A DNA stretch of 64,000 nucleotides from Macrophomina tecta (GCA_024180945.1 JAKSGN010000037.1:2981501-3045500), one strand, 5' to 3'; counted from the stretch's first letter, positions 1-15,000 are shown. Translations and numbers: made by a program. Notes: generated from the letters alone by a model not told the origin.

Positions 1-229
1 TATCGTCCTTAAGTCGTTCAATAACTAGAATAAGTAGTATTTTACTATCTAAGCCTAAGCGAAGTAAAGGAAAATCTTTAACTATATTAATCTAAATCTT
101 ATAGAGAAGTAATCTAGCTAATTAAGCTATATAGTCCTACGGAGCTAAAATACAACTCTATATAAGTATAGAAGTATTATAAGCTATAATATAAGAACTA
201 TAAATAAGAGCTTCGAGAATATAAAAGGC

Positions 230-3200
230 TAAAAAAGAAAATTAATAACCTATTAATAATTATTTTAGACTCTATTAGCTTCTCTCTTTAACTAATTCTT
301 TGAAAGCTAAGAAATAATCTATATTCTTATTCTTAGCTATCTATGCTTAAGGCACGGCTTTAGTTAATAAAAGAGACTTAAGAAGACCTTATAATTAATT
401 AGCTAAAGTAGCTTAAGAAATTATCTAGTAGCTAGAATATCGCTAAGTAGCTTAATTAATAGAAGAAAATACTATTTAAGGTAAAATTACTTAACCTACC
501 TAATATTTCTAGAAACTAAGATAAGAAAAGCTTTTTAAAAGCACTTTTATCTTTTAATACTTAGTAGACTACTAACTATAAGATTAGGCTTTAAAATAGT
601 AAGCTTACTAAGCTACTAGCTAATCTTATTATTAAGTACTATAACTACTAACGTTAAAATATAGCTAAAAATCTAAAGGTTATAAAAGTAGCCTTTACAG
701 CTACGCTATATAATTAAAAGTAGAAATAAGGTCCTCCTAAATATATATATAGAAAGAATTACTAGTATAACTAATACGTATATTATAATATAGTAATTAG
801 ACTAACTAATTAGATGTCTAATAAAAAGCTTTAAACTAAGATTAAAAAGAGCCTAGAGAACCCCTAAACTAAGTATTAAATAGAGTATTTACTTAATTAT
901 TTTAAGTATAAATATAAGAATCTAACTTCTTAGAAGCCGCAAGAGAATCCGTAAGATTAGTAATTAATAAATAAATTAAATAATAGTAATTCTTTATTAT
1001 TTCTAGCCGTAGTAGCCTTAGCTTTTAGCACGTAATATATTACTAAATCTACTATACTTAAGCTTTTAGAGATTACTAATATAGGCTCTATATACTATAT
1101 CTATAATCGATTTATATAGAAACAGTTTAAGAAAACTAAAAATATAAGTCTAGATAATTATATTATATCTAGAAATTTAACTATACTAATCGAAGTATTT
1201 AGAGAAGTAATAATTAACGTAACTAACTAATAAGAAAACCGCATTATTATCCTACTAGACATAGCTTATATTTTCTTATTTAAGGCTAACCTCGTCTCTA
1301 TTACTAAGATAAGAAATAAGGGTGTTTAGTTAGATATAAACTATTTATATCTCTATAAAAAGAATATTATTATAGTAAATTTAACTCTTAAGTATAACTA
1401 CTTCTTTATAGAGTATAATAAGAGATTAAATAATCTAAAGATTAACTCGAATCTAGTTATTCAATTATTACTAGCTACTTAGTAGCATAATATATTTATC
1501 TATATAGACTAGAATGCAGTTAATGCATTACCTAAGATAGTCTAAGAAGTAGTTATTATAGATTAGAAGCTATCTAAGTACTATAATATATACGTTCGTA
1601 TAAAGGCCTATTAATAGATTTCTTAAGTAATAAAGCTAGAAGAATTATCTATAAAGGTCTTCTTTTAAATTTTATTTAATTTAATATAAATAACATAAGC
1701 CAACAATACTAATTAGTAGATAATACACGTAGAATATATATCTACTAAGTTTACTATTACGGTTACACACGTTACTAAGAATAAGTATATCTAGTACCTT
1801 CTTAATATTATCTAAATAATTAAGTCTCGATTTAGAAAGATAGTAGCATTTCTGAGATTAGATAAAGAGATATTACTTATATATATATTTAAGTAATAGC
1901 TTAAGTAATAAAGAATTACCTACGAGGTATTAGCTACCTATATACCTTAGTAAAATAGTACTTTAGAACATTTAGAATACTCTATTATAGTTAAAGTATA
2001 TACTCTATATATTAGTACTAACCTACCTAAAGGCCTTTAGCCTAAAATAATTAAAGTAGCTACCTATATCTATAATAAAACTCTAATAAAGTGATACTAG
2101 TAGAAGATTCTATTTAAGTTAGTTTATAAAAAGTAGTCTAAGATAGCTTATCTACGAGTATATAGCTATAAAGCCTACTTACTACTTAAGATAATTCTAT
2201 GCTAATATAAACTAAACAAACGAGTCTTAGTTAGATATTTAGTTAGATATAATTTAACTAATATCTACCGTATTTAGTATTTACTAAAGAATTATATTAT
2301 ATAATTAAGAGATATTATATTTAATAAATCTAGTAAGTTCTTACTAGAGAACTTAGATAAGCTACTAGTAGCTTAGTAATAAAATAATAAGCTAGAATTA
2401 GTTATACCGCATATTATACTTAATAAGAAGGATATTATCTACTTAAATAAGAAACTAAAAACGTCTACTAATAATATAAGCTAGGAAACTATACTAAATT
2501 AAGTAGAGAGTTCCTAAAAGAAATTAATACCTATATAGGCCGATTATCTACTAAGCCTGTTATTATTAGTAAATAGTATTTAAGTCTAAGTACTAGATTC
2601 GCCTTAGTTATCCTCTTAAGAATTAGGGGGTAAATCGAATTAAAACTTAGAAAATAAAGAATAGTAGTAAACTTAGAGGCTTAAACCTCTTTTACTAGTT
2701 TAGTATAAAATTAAGCCTAATCTAGGTGCTACTATTAGTAACCATATACCTAGAGACTATAATATATTAGCTAATATTAACACGAGCCTAATTATTTAAG
2801 AATTAAAAATATGCTGCTAGTACTATAATATATATATTACGTTAATATAGAATAATATATTTAGTTATTAGAAACTATACTTGTTTATTATAACTATTCT
2901 AAACGAGCTATAAATATATACTATAAAGTATTACTAAACCGAGCTTCTATAAATCTATAAAAATTAACTATCCTCTAAGCTATAGTTTTACTATAAAATC
3001 TTTAAATATCTAATAAAACCCTACCTACTAAAAGCTATTTAAACAGAGCTTTAGAAAGTCTAGAATAAGAAAATATAAATATAATATAAGTAAAAGAAAT
3101 ATAAAGTCTTTAAAAAGAGATTATTCTACTTACTTAGATATTTAAATATAAATTTAATAAATACGGTTAGCTTATAAAAGTTAAGGCTCGTATTTATATA

Positions 3201-4490
3201 AGAAAAGACTTATAAAGTACCTAATAGAATATATATATAGCTATTCTAGTCTTTCGAATCTTTTAAGTACTAATAGTAATTATCTATACATTTAATTTAG
3301 AGATATATTAGTATAATATTATTAATATCTTTTTCTATATATCTCTTTAAAAAAAGATATTCTACTAACTATCTAAAGAAATAAACCTTTCTACTAGCTA
3401 AATACTACTACTACTTCGAGTATTATATGGCTTTAAAAAATTACTAGTATTATAATAAAACTACTTCTACTAGATACTATAAGAGCTTAGAGTAGAACTA
3501 GTTCTAGATATACTATATCTATATATAACTATTTATTTATCTTCTTCTTTATAGATAATGTAATTATAGCCTACTATAAGTGTAATAAGTAGTATACTAA
3601 TATACTTTAGAAGAACTTATTCTAGTGCTATAAGATATAAATAATAGGTAAGACTTAATAGTTCTTAGCCTTATAAATAGTACGAAATTATAAGTAATAG
3701 CTCTTATAGCTCTTATAAAAGTTATATATTAATAGCCTTATTACGTATTATAGTATTAAGAAGACTTATATATTAGCTATATCTTTTCTATTAGATAAAG
3801 TACTAGAATCGAATTAAGGTATACATATAAGCATATAAGATATTTATATATACTAAAGTAAGATAGACTTAGCTTAGTTTATAGCTATAAGTATATATAT
3901 AGATATAGCCTACGTCTATTTAGTACTATTAGCCTATCTTACTAACTTCTCGACTCGCTACTTAGAGCTAGTATAACATCTCCTCGAATATCTAGTAGGG
4001 ACTAAGAACCTCACCTTATACTATTAAGAATTCTAGAAGAACTAAGCTAATATCTTTATTATTAGTAATAATATAGTGTATATAAACGATTTAAATACAC
4101 GCCATAGTTACTAAGAATTAATTATTATAATATACGAAGTATTAGTAGACTAAAAAGCAGTTAAATAACTAACTATTACTATCTTAACTACGAAAGTAGA
4201 GCTACTTATCTTATTAGAGATAGCTAAGTAATACTTCTAGTAGAAGTATCTATTTAGAGATATTTAGTTCGATCTAGAATATAAGATTAAGGTTTAGTAT
4301 AATAATACGTAAATGCTTTACCTTATAAAGAAGAAGATAGATAAGCTAAATACTAAGCTATATTATATAGATATTTATTACTACTAGCTATGCTAAGAGA
4401 CTTAGATAGATAATATTCGCCTTCGCTAAATACCTACGGCTGTTATACTTATAAATAGCTTAACTAAAGCCTTACTATATTAGAAATACT
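230..4490 (+). pseudogene. copia gag-pol polyprotein remnant (element A)
   Basis: Degenerate gag-pol of Pseudoviridae type: capsid, protease, integrase, reverse transcriptase and RNase H in copia order, which would act in a cytoplasmic virus-like particle and in nuclear integration. Reading through TAA/TAG stops shows an integrase stretch around 1920-2450 (TYIPQQNSTLE, like the copia PQQNG motif, then LRDIIFNKSSKF), a reverse transcriptase core with FFFIDNVIIAYYK at about 3541-3580 (the YVDD box, D to N), and RNase H with TTKVELLILLEIAKQYF and LRYIDIYYY-like motifs at 4180-4400. Stops are TAG or TAA at Gln/Trp positions, as RIP produces. Non-functional. Confidence 0.82.
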
Positions 4491-5202
4491 ATTAGTTTAT
4501 TAACTAAATTAGCCTTATACCTCTCTTTAAGTAATAGCCTAAATTAATTTTAGTAAATAATATTATTACTTTTATAGAGATATAATTCTCTTTCCTAGTC
4601 ATTCTTATAAGAAAGAAAGAACTAGAAAAAGAAGTAAATTAACTAATTTATAAGAAGACCGGCCCTAGCTAGGCTATACTATAAAATAATACTAAGACTA
4701 ATAAACTACATTAGTAACTAGGCTTAGTACGCCCTATAGATTTACCTCGCTAGAGTATTATACCTACTAGCTTAAAAATCTAGTTAATATCGAATAATTC
4801 TCTTTCTAACTACTAGTTACCTAGTCGAAGAACCCTTAATTTACTATCTAGGTATATCTAATCCTATATTACTAGTATCTAATAGGTAATTAGCCTAAAT
4901 ATAGCTATATATAGTATATATAATAGTAGTTAGCTTAGTTACTTTAGATAGAAAGATTTTTACTTTTTAATCTTATATACCTACTTACATAACCGAGTAG
5001 TATATTAGATAAAGTACTAATTATATTAGAACTAAGATTTCGAGTTTAATTTTTAATATAGATAGGCTAAAAGACTCTAAGTTTAATTCTAAGTACTACT
5101 ACGTATTTTTTAAATTTTTATATATAATAAGTTTAATACTTATTCTACTTCTATCTTTATTTTATTATATACTTCCCTTTTAGGCAATATGTAAAGGAGA
5201 TA

Positions 5203-5311
5203 TATTAGAATATTTAATTTAGTAGTATTTTAAATTTAGTTATATTTTATACTTATTATATACCTATCTTAGTAGATAAGTAAGTTATATACCTATTATT
5301 ATAACCTAGAA
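5203..5311 (+). repeat. 3' LTR fragment of copia A
   Basis: The segment starting TATTAGAATATTT matches the LTRs of element B, beginning about 38 bp inside the B LTR, at a point where B itself reads TGTTGGAATATTT. It follows a purine-rich tract, as a 3' LTR should. Similarity ends near 5311. Confidence 0.75.
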
Positions 5312-6029
5312 AAGAGGAACATAGTAGAAATAATAGAGGTGATATAGAAAGAGTACTACTAGATTATCTAGTACTATCCTAAGCCCCGTTAGCTAAACTA
5401 CATAACCTCTAGTATATATCCCCGGCTAATAGCTAGTCTACTAGCTAAATAATACTATATCTTTAGCTAATAAATAGCTAACTAGATTAATATATATAAC
5501 CTATATTTATTACTAGTAGATAGGACCTTCGTAGTTAACTTATTAATTAATTTTTACTCTACTACTATACGAATCTCTTCTACCTACTATAACAGCTCCT
5601 AGAAAGCCTAAGTTACTTAATAATATACTAGACTTTTTATAGAAAGAGTATTAGCGTAATACTTTAACTACTATTCTATAGGTACCGAAGGTAATCACCT
5701 AGTTAAGAATACTAACTATAAATAATAGAAAATTTCTACTCTAGTATAATTTCTAAGGGGAAGACGTGTCTATAACTAAGAAATAACCCCCGACCTAACC
5801 TTAAACTTAAGACCCTACATAGATACTATATAGGCTTATTTAGAATCTTTAAGCTACTATATAATATTTTAAACTTAGCTAATAAAAGTAATTTAAATAA
5901 ATAGCTCGCCTAATCTAAATTCTAACTTTCCTAACTATCTATCTAATATAGACCCCGATAAGTAACTAAGAAATTACATAGAAACCCGTCCTAAACTTTA
6001 AATCCGCGGGCCTAGTCGCACTTCTAGCC
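5312..6029. other. unassigned AT-rich spacer between copia A and gypsy D1
   Basis: About 700 bp of RIP-like sequence with no coherent frame. It should contain the leader and perhaps the 5' LTR of gypsy D1, but I found no matching repeat downstream of the D1 chromodomain (17930-18811), so no LTR can be placed. A short purine-rich stretch with AAGGGGAAG lies near 5755. Confidence 0.4.
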
Positions 6030-9000
6030 TTTAAACTAAAAATTAAGGCCTTAGATATTTTTAATAGGGCTAGGGGGCAACTAGACGAATTTCTATAATA
6101 AATCTAAATATACTTTTATATATATCGAACTTTCTTTTAAGATAATACCTAGAAGATACTATTCGCTAGCTTCTATCTAAGAGATAATATCGCTAGATAG
6201 TTTAAGCTATACTAGATTAACTAAAATAATGCTAAGATATATAAGAAAACTAAAGAAATTATTAATAGTTTCGAAAAATTTACTAAGGCACTATATACTA
6301 TATTTAATAATAAGAATTACTACTAAGATACTACCTATTAAATCTACTACCTAAAATAAACTAAATTAGCTATTAATTATACTATCTAATTTTAACTATA
6401 TGCCTTACACCTTAAATAAAATAATAAAGTCCTATATATACTCTACTACGAAGGACTTAAAAACTATATTAAAAATAAATTCGCCTATACTAAGCTATCT
6501 ACTACGTACTAAGAAATAGTATATACTATAATCTAGATTAACTTACGTATATATAACTACTTTTAGGAGATGAAAAAATTCTCTTAAAATACTACTAATA
6601 TTATCTAATCTTATAATAGTCTACTACTAGAGAACTCTATAGACCTAGATACTAACTAATAAAGAATCCCTTAGCTAGTGCTAGAAGAAAAATAATATAG
6701 ATATAAAAAGAGTCTCTACTTCTAGTATAAAAAATATAGATATATTAGTAGAAGTTACCCTAATAAATAAAATAATTCTATTATACTAATAAGTAAACTA
6801 CTTTAGCTACTAAAGAATAATCTAAAGCTTCTAATTATAATATTCTCTACTAGTTTACCTATAGCATTGAAGCCTACCTAACTTATTAAAAGACTAAGAA
6901 TATTAGCGGGTACTATCTAAAAACTAGAAATGCCTACTAAACTAGGGCTATAGTAGGTAAGCCCCCTACTCTATAGAACTATAGTAGTATCGACTAAAAT
7001 TACTAAAGAATATATACTAGAAAATAAAGGGAATTCTATAGAATATAAAAACTACTAGATCGTTATAATAAAGATTAATAGATAATAAGCACTTACTTTT
7101 ATTAACTTAGTCTTATAAGAAAACTGTATCTTAAATTAATTCGTAGAAAAGACTAACCTAAAACCCTAAGAAAAAAACTAATTCTACTAGTTAAAAATAG
7201 TTAATAGATCTCCTAGCTCCTTTAAAGATAGAAAGATAATTATTAAACCCCTAAAACTAATTTTTAAATATAAAAACTATAGAGAATATATCTATCTAAA
7301 CGTTACTAAGATTTTTAAGTATAATATTATCCTCGGCATTTCTTAGTAAAAGAAATAGAAATTATAATATAATTAAAATAATAGAAAAATTATTCTTAAG
7401 TCTAAAGAAAGAAACTAGAAAGAACTAAAATAAAAACTATAAACTATAGCTAAGCTAATTACCTACGTAAGTCTAATATTATAAATAGCCTTGGAAAGAA
7501 CCTAAAAGAAGAAATAAGTAATTAGAATAATATAGTATCGCTTTACTACTATAAATAAAGAATAAACCTAATAGATTAATACTACTAAATAAGAAGAACT
7601 AAACTATCTAATACTCGTAAAAAATAATAATTCTACTAGGATTTATAAATAATATCTAGATAGTATTCTAAAGAAATACTACCGATTTAAAAAGATTTTT
7701 AGATAAAAGATTAAAAATATATTACTAAAATACTAACTATAGAACTATAAGATTAATCTAAAACTAAATACCGAATCTCGATTTAGGCTATTATACCTAA
7801 TATTAGAAAAAGAATTATAAGTAATAAAAAAGTACCTAGACCTATTACTAAAGAAAGAATATATTTAACTCTTTTAGTTTTTAGTAGAATTACCCGTTCT
7901 CTTTATACTAAAACTAGAAGATAAGTTACGTCTCTATATAGACTATAGATTCTTAAATAATATTACTATTAAAGACCGCTACCTCCTATTCTATATTAAT
8001 AAACTAAGAAATTATCTCTCTAGAGTATAGTTCTTTACTAAACTAAACCTATAGAATAAATACTACCTTATCTAAATTAAAGAAGAATATAAATAGAAAA
8101 CTATATTCTAAACTTAATATAGTCTATATAAATATTTAGTAATATTCTTTAGACTTACTAATACTTCTACTATATTCTAAGCCCTTATTAACTATATTTT
8201 ATAAAGGTACCTAGATAGATTCTATATAGCTTATCTTAATAATATTCTAATTTACTTGGAAATTCTTAAGAAATATAAGAAATATATCTCTAAGATTCTC
8301 TAGAAACTACTTAAATATAGTCTCTTAGTTAAACTAAAAAAATATACCTTCTATACCTAAAAGATTAAATTCCTAGGCTTTATTATCGAACTAGAAGAAG
8401 TAGTTATAGACCTAAGAAAAATAAAAAATATTCTAAAATAGCCTAAACTAAGAAATATTAAAGAAGTATAAGTCTTTTTAGAATTTACTAACTTCTACTA
8501 GTAGTTTATCGAATAATACTTCTATATAGCTAAACTACTAATTTAACTTACTTAAAAAGATACCTTATTCGCCTAGAAAGAACAATAATAAAAAATATTT
8601 AACTAACTTAAAAAGGCCTTTATAGAAGCCCCCATATTAATTATATTTAATTTTAATAAGCCTCTTTATCTTAAAACTAATATATTTAACTACGCTATTA
8701 GCGCTACTCTTAGCTAGCTAGATAATAAGAAAAAATTATATTTTATTATATACTACTTTCGTAAAATATTATCTATAGAACTTAACTACGAGATATATAA
8801 TAAAGAACTACTTACGATTATTATAGTATTTAAGAAATAGCGATATTACCTTAAGAGAGCTAACTATAAAATTATAATATATTTAGATTATAAAAACCTA
8901 GAATACTTTATAACTACTAAGATATTAAATAGAAGATAAGTATAATAGATAGAATAACTTATTTTCTTCTACTTTAAGATCTACTACTATAAAGAAAATA

Positions 9001-10490
9001 AAAATAGTAAGATAGACGTACTTAGCCTTAGAGTTAATTATATAGAAGAAAAGCTAAAATTATTACTAGTAGTACTTAGATAAAATAATAATAGTATATT
9101 AGACCCTAACTACTCCTAAATTATCGAAGAACTCGACGTACTATAAAAAGAATAAATACTAGTATCTATTATAAGACTAAAAAGCCCTATTAATAATAAT
9201 AAGCTCTCGAGAGCCCTAATATCTAAATAAAAAATCTAAAAATAATAAGAAACTATAAAATAAAGAATTTATACCTATATTAGAAGAAACTATAAAAGAA
9301 GTAGTAAATAAAAAAGAAGATAATACCGCTACTTAGAAATAAATTATCTAAAGAAAATATAATAATAACCTACTATTATAGAAACTACTATAATAAATAG
9401 ATACCTTAGAATATAATAACCCCGACCTAGTCTAAGATTATAGAGGTAATATACTATTCTATAAAAAAATCTATATACTAATATCTTTATATAAACGACT
9501 AACTAAGAAATACTATAAATCTATAGTTTATAAATACCTAGGAATAATAAGAACCTTAGAATAATTTATAAGATACTTCTATTTTTTTAAATAAGAAAAA
9601 TAGTAGAAAAAGTCATCTAGAAATATAACGAATATATAAAGAATAAAACGGCATAATATATACTATACGAATAGCTATAGCTTATTATAATACTAACTAA
9701 ACCTTAGAAATTAGTTATAATAGACTTTATTACTAATTTACTAATTTTAGTAGATCCTATAATAAAAATATAATATTATACTATTCTAGTTATTATTAAT
9801 TATCTAATAAAATAGGCATACTTTATCCCTTATAATAAGAAAATTAGAGTGACGGGCTATATCTATCTCTTTCTTAGATATATTTTTACCTACTATAGAA
9901 TATCTAAGAAACTAATTATAGACCGAGACCTATAATTTAGAGCTAAGTTCTAGTAAACCTTAGTCTATAAGCTAGAAACTAAATATAAGATATTAATAAT
10001 AGCATACTTATAAACTAATAAATAAACGAAATAAACTAACTAGATACTAAAGTAGTACCTAAAATTCTATCTAAACTATAGATAAAATAACTAGGTCGAA
10101 CTTCTACTACTAGCCTAATATATATATAATAGTATATTAATAAAAGCTATATAAACTATACCCTTCTATACTAACTATAGTTTTAACTTTATTATCTTTA
10201 GAGAACTCTAGATCTACGAAATACTCGCCTAAAAAACTATACTTAGAGTAGATTAGCTATATAAATTATACTAAAAACTAGCTCGAGATATTAAATTTAC
10301 TATATACTAAATAGCTATATACTACGATAGATAGCGCTAGGTATCGCTACCTTTAAAGAAGAGAAATAAAGTCTAGCTCCTTAGAAAAAATATTAAAACT
10401 ATACAATCGAATAATAAATTAGACTATAAGAAAATTAGACCCTACTAAATTAAGAAAAAACTTTTATCTATTTTCTTTAAACTTAAATTA
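6030..10490 (+). pseudogene. gypsy gag-pol remnant of D1 (gag to integrase)
   Basis: Gag around 6030-6900: a retrotransposon capsid-like stretch, then a decayed CCHC zinc knuckle near 6700-6770 (KSLYFQYKKYRYISRSYPNK, with Tyr and Phe where Cys and His are expected). Reverse transcriptase about 7800-8300 shows YIDYRFLNNITIKDRY, FTKLNLQNKYY and the catalytic box YLNNILIY at about 8226-8262 (usually YLDDILIY). RNase H about 8600-8960 (YLKTNIFNYAISATLSQ; NKELLTIIIVFKK). Integrase zinc and core domains about 9450-10200. Frame broken by many TAA/TAG, so inactive. The 3' end of the frame continues at 17654 beyond D2. Confidence 0.82.
10486..10490 (+). repeat. target-site duplication AATTA, left of D2
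   Basis: The five bases before the D2 5' LTR are identical to the five after its 3' LTR (17649-17653), as expected for a Ty3/gypsy insertion. Confidence 0.9.
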
Positions 10491-10683
10491 TATTAGAATA
10501 ATACGCCCTAGTATACCCTTAGAGTACTTATATCATGCGTTTTACGTGCTTATTACGTGTTACGTACGGGCCCCTAGTATATAACGCTACTAAGGGGTAA
10601 ATCCTGTACTACTAAGAATTCGTATCTAAGAATATATAACTCTTCTAAAGGCTTCCTACTTATAACTAGCCTATTTACTTATA
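10491..10683 (+). repeat. 5' LTR of D2
   Basis: 193 bp, from TATTAGAATAATACGCC to CTATTTACTTATA; canonical TG...CA ends have become TA...TA by RIP-type change. Same length as the partner at 17456. Confidence 0.92.
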
Positions 10684-10869
10684 ATTAAATTCTTCTTAAT
10701 TTCTTTCAGAAAAGTAGCCGGCCTTAAAGGGCTATATATAATAATTTTGACGATTTCGACGAAAAGAACAATTTCATAATAATAGAAATAAGGGGCTAAT
10801 AAAGCCATTCGAATACTCGAGGTAAACGAATAAAAATAGGCTTATTAACCCCCGAAGGCTATTAAATAC

Positions 10870-11980
10870 TAATCGTTAATAGAAGTGCCCAGGGCGTTAA
10901 ATGCCCAATAGGTGATGCGGCCGAACTAAAGGTGCCTATAGCTATCGACGAACTATAACGCTTACGTAGCGTATCTACGGAAGGTATACCGGAAGCTAAG
11001 CTTCTAGAACGCCTTAACTACGTTAAGGTTCTATAATAGCTATAAGCGGCCCTTAACGGCGAACTACCTACCGTTCCTACGCCGAACGCAGGCGAAACGC
11101 ATACGAAAAGTAGAGTAAACGATAACGAAAAGCGACTTAACCTTCTCGTAAGAAACCCACCTCTAAAACTTAAAGACCTTACTTAGGGCTTATACAACTT
11201 ATAGATAAATACGGTAGAGACACGTTTCGGCGTATACTAGGCGGATAAGAACTACCTTAAAAGAATCCTCTAGGCTACTAAAGGGCTATCTAAATATAAG
11301 ACCCTCTTCTAGCACGTTTAAAGACGTCTAATAAACTAGGAGAAACTAGTACTACTCTAGTAGAAGTTTAAGATATTAGTATAGAATTATATTTATAACC
11401 CTATTATCTACTGCCTTAATAACGCTATTAGTTATTATACTACGGTAATAAAGGAGGGCTAGAAGTTTATAGAATTCTATGCCTAAATAAAGACGTACGA
11501 GGATAAATTTACGTATCGAATTTAGAACGTAGATTACTATATTAACTAGATTTACTCTCGGCTTCTACTATTTATACGTATAAAGCTCGTGCGCTAGTTC
11601 TTTCTTACTAGGGTATAGGTAGAAGAAAATTTAGTAGCTAAAATCCAACGCATTAAGTAAACGCTAGAGGTAATAAGGCCCTATAAAAAGAGCGAGAATA
11701 AGTAGTAGTCGTAGAAAACTAAGCGCCCTTTTACTACCCCTAGCCTAGGATGCAACGGTCCCTATAAGGGTTTTAGAAATAGTAAGAAGGCTAAAGAAAA
11801 CTAAAGGTCTAAAGCTTTAGCTTTCCTAAAAAATGTAGGTAATTTGTATAGGTCTAGCACCCCAAACGTAGGTAAAAAGCAGGCTAAAGGCCACGCTAAC
11901 TAGGCGAACTATAAAGATAAGTAAGGCTCGAAAAAAAAGAAGTTCTAATCGCTTTCCTCTTCTTCTTACGGTTAGGACCT
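10870..11980 (+). pseudogene. gag remnant of D2
   Basis: Region between the 5' LTR/leader and the protease. Translation through stops gives a basic, Lys/Arg-rich protein with a GCNGPYKGFRNSKK segment near 11750-11790. I could not see a clean CCHC knuckle. The assignment as gag rests on position more than on motifs. Confidence 0.55.
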
Positions 11981-12029
11981 TAAACGGGAGGTAGTTTAAA
12001 ACGTATAAAAATTATCGCTTCGATAGAAA

Positions 12030-15000
12030 CCCTATCCGGTTCTACTAAAATTCAAGTATTAATAGATTATAGTTGCGACCTAAACCTTATATCCCTTAAA
12101 TGCGTAGAGCGACTTACCTTATAAAATATATAAGCTAGTACTAGGCCGTCTACTCGTCTTTTTAATAATACTACTATTACGTTACATAACTCTTATTATA
12201 TAGGGGTTACCACGTGCGACTCGGGGGGTGCTACGCGTACTACTAAATTCTAACCTTACTAGAGTAACTTATTTATGGGCTACGATACTATACTTAGTAT
12301 ACCTTAACTTAGGGCTACCGGGCTAGTTATCGATTTTAAAAGAGAAATATTTTACTAGAGTATAAACTCGCTAGAGCGTATATATTTAGTAAGCGCTACT
12401 AAATTATTTTAGGACTTAAAACTAGGAAAGCCTATTTACTTTCTCTAGCCGTTTAACTACTAGCTCTTATCTATAGGTAACCTAGAAAGTTAAAGAAATA
12501 ACTTTAACTCTTTCGTAGCCCTCTTACGGGCGAAAAGCATGCTAAATGCACGTAAGAAGTAGAGCGGGAGTAACTAAAATCTAGAAGGGCTTCTACCTAA
12601 CTAAACTCTCTTCTACCTACGGGGGCTACACTTCCGTATCTAAAAAGCATGCGAACCGTATAAGAAACTCACCGGTTTAGTAGATGTACTACTAGCTAAG
12701 ATAGCTAAGGAGGTCCGCGACGAGATTCTAAATACTTATAGAAAGTACTTAGATGTATTTTTAGACGAATAAGCTACTAAGCTACTATAATATACTAAGT
12801 TCGATTATACTATTAATCTCGTTATAGGTTTTAAGCTATCGTTAATACCCCTATATAGACTCTTCTAATCTAAACTACGGATTCTTAGGGAATATATTAA
12901 TAAGGCCTTAGAATAGGGGTAGATTAGATATAGTAAGTCGCCTACGGGCGCGCCTATTCTCTTTACCCCTAAGGCAGACGGCACTATACGGTTATACGTA
13001 GATTATAGGGGTCTAAATAAGGTTACGGTTAAAAATAGCTATTTTATACTACTAGTAGGCGAGCTACTAGACTGCCTAAGCACTGTAAAGATCTTTACTA
13101 AACTAGACCTACGCGATACTTATTATCGAATTCGCATAAAGAAAGCTAATAAGTAGAAAATAGTATTTAAGACGCGTTACGGGTATTACGAGTACCTAGT
13201 TATACTATTTAGCTTAACTAACGTACCCATAATCTTCTAGTCGTATATCTACCAAGCCCTAGGAGGCCTAGTAGATATAATTTACGTAGTATACTTAGAT
13301 AATATACTTATATACTTAGCGAATAAGTCTTAGCACGTCGAGTACGTTAAACGTATTCTCTAAAGATTATATAATTAGAACCTCTACGCAAAACTATCTA
13401 AATATAGCTTTTATATAAAGCACGTCGAGTTCCTAGACTTTATCGTCACCCCCTAGGGGGTTATTATAGACCCCGTAAGAGTCGAAGCTATTAAGAACTA
13501 GCCGGAGCCGTAAAGCTACCGTAATATTTAGATTTTCCTAGGCTTTACTAACTTCTATAGGCACTTTATATAGAATTACTCTATAGTAGTTTAACCACTA
13601 ACTAGCTTACTAAAAGAAGCAGCCTAAGATCCTAATTCGAGGGCTAAACGAGCGCCAAAAAAGAGGCTAACTAAATAGTATAAGCCCTAGGAATAGCCCG
13701 TAGAGGTAAAGCAGGCGTTTAGTAGGCTAAAAGTATACTCTACGTAGGCTCTTATACTACGATACTATAACCTAAATCTTCTAGTTATACTAATTATTAA
13801 CGTATTAGACTATACCTACGGCGGTATCCTTCTCTAACCGCTAGATAGAGAGAATAACTAGCGCTATTAGTACCCCATTACGTATTTTAGCTATAAGTTC
13901 GCTAGTGCTAAAATACAGTATGATACCTACGATAAGAAACTCTACACGATTATATAGTACTTTAAGTATTAGAGGCCTTATCTAGTATACGTATAAATGC
14001 TAGTACGGGTATTATCTAATTATAATAACCTACATTATTTTATAATGACTAAGAGCCTTATAGCTTAATAGGCTTAGTACACTAAAGTCTTAGCTAAATT
14101 TGATTTTAATATCGAATATAAGCCGGGTAAGTCTAATCTAGCAGACGCCCTTTCGAGGTATCTAGACTACGCTCTTAGCTTTAAGAAGGGTAATAAGTGC
14201 ACCTATCTTAATACTATATTACCTATACTATAATGTAAATTCTAGATTTAGGGGTTAGAAGAACCCCTACATACTACTAAAAATCCCGGCTAAGAGTACG
14301 AGGAAAACCTACATATAAACGGTGGTAGTAATTACTAAACCGCCTTAGTCTATTCTATTACTTATAAGGAGCACGACGAGTTCGCTTATAAGGGCCTAGT
14401 ACCTCTAGTATATACTTACTACGAGGGAGCTAGTATAAACTTAGTATAAAGCTTCGTATCTTAGTCTATAGTAATAGTAGCCGCTATAACTAAAGTAGCG
14501 TTCGAAGCTACTCCTAAATTATTAGTTAATTTTATTCGTACTAAGTAACGAAGGGATGCCTTCTATGTAGACATACGAGAATAGCTTATAAAAAGAGTAC
14601 TTTTAGTGTGTGATTAGTATACGATCGATGAGTAAGAACTCCTACGCTATAAAGAGTGGGTATATATACTAAAGTATACTTCGCTACGCGAGGAAATCCT
14701 ACTTAGAAATTATAACGATTCGAGTAGTAGCTATTACGGTATTCGCCGTACCTAGAAGGTACTTTCTAGGAAGTACTACTAGAAAGGCATTACCGCGGAC
14801 GTTAGGGAATATATATAAAGCTACGATACCTATTAACGTAATAAGGCTCGCCGGTATAAGCCGTATAAGTTATTATAGCTACTACTAGTAGCCGCTTAAT
14901 CTTATAAACACTACTCCCTTAATTTTATTACGGACTTACCAGAATCCGTAGGGCGAGATAGTCGAGTATATAACGTAGTTCTCGTACTCGTTAACCGTTT

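Larger units (their letters stand above)
1..5311 (+). mobile_element. Ty1/copia retrotransposon A, 3' part, RIP-degraded
   Basis: A copia-type LTR element whose 5' end lies before the window. Position 1 onward aligns by eye to the gag start of element B (about 51230), and the two stay collinear through gag, integrase, reverse transcriptase and RNase H. The 3' LTR begins near 5203, just after a purine run (AAAGGAGA), and shares the first ~105 bp of the B LTR (motif TTAATTTAGTAG); it then stops matching, so the LTR is truncated near 5311. About 700 bp between the end of RNase H (~4490) and the LTR show no recognisable coding. The copy is more AT-rich than B, hence older or RIPed more often. No frame is open. 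Confidence 0.85.
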
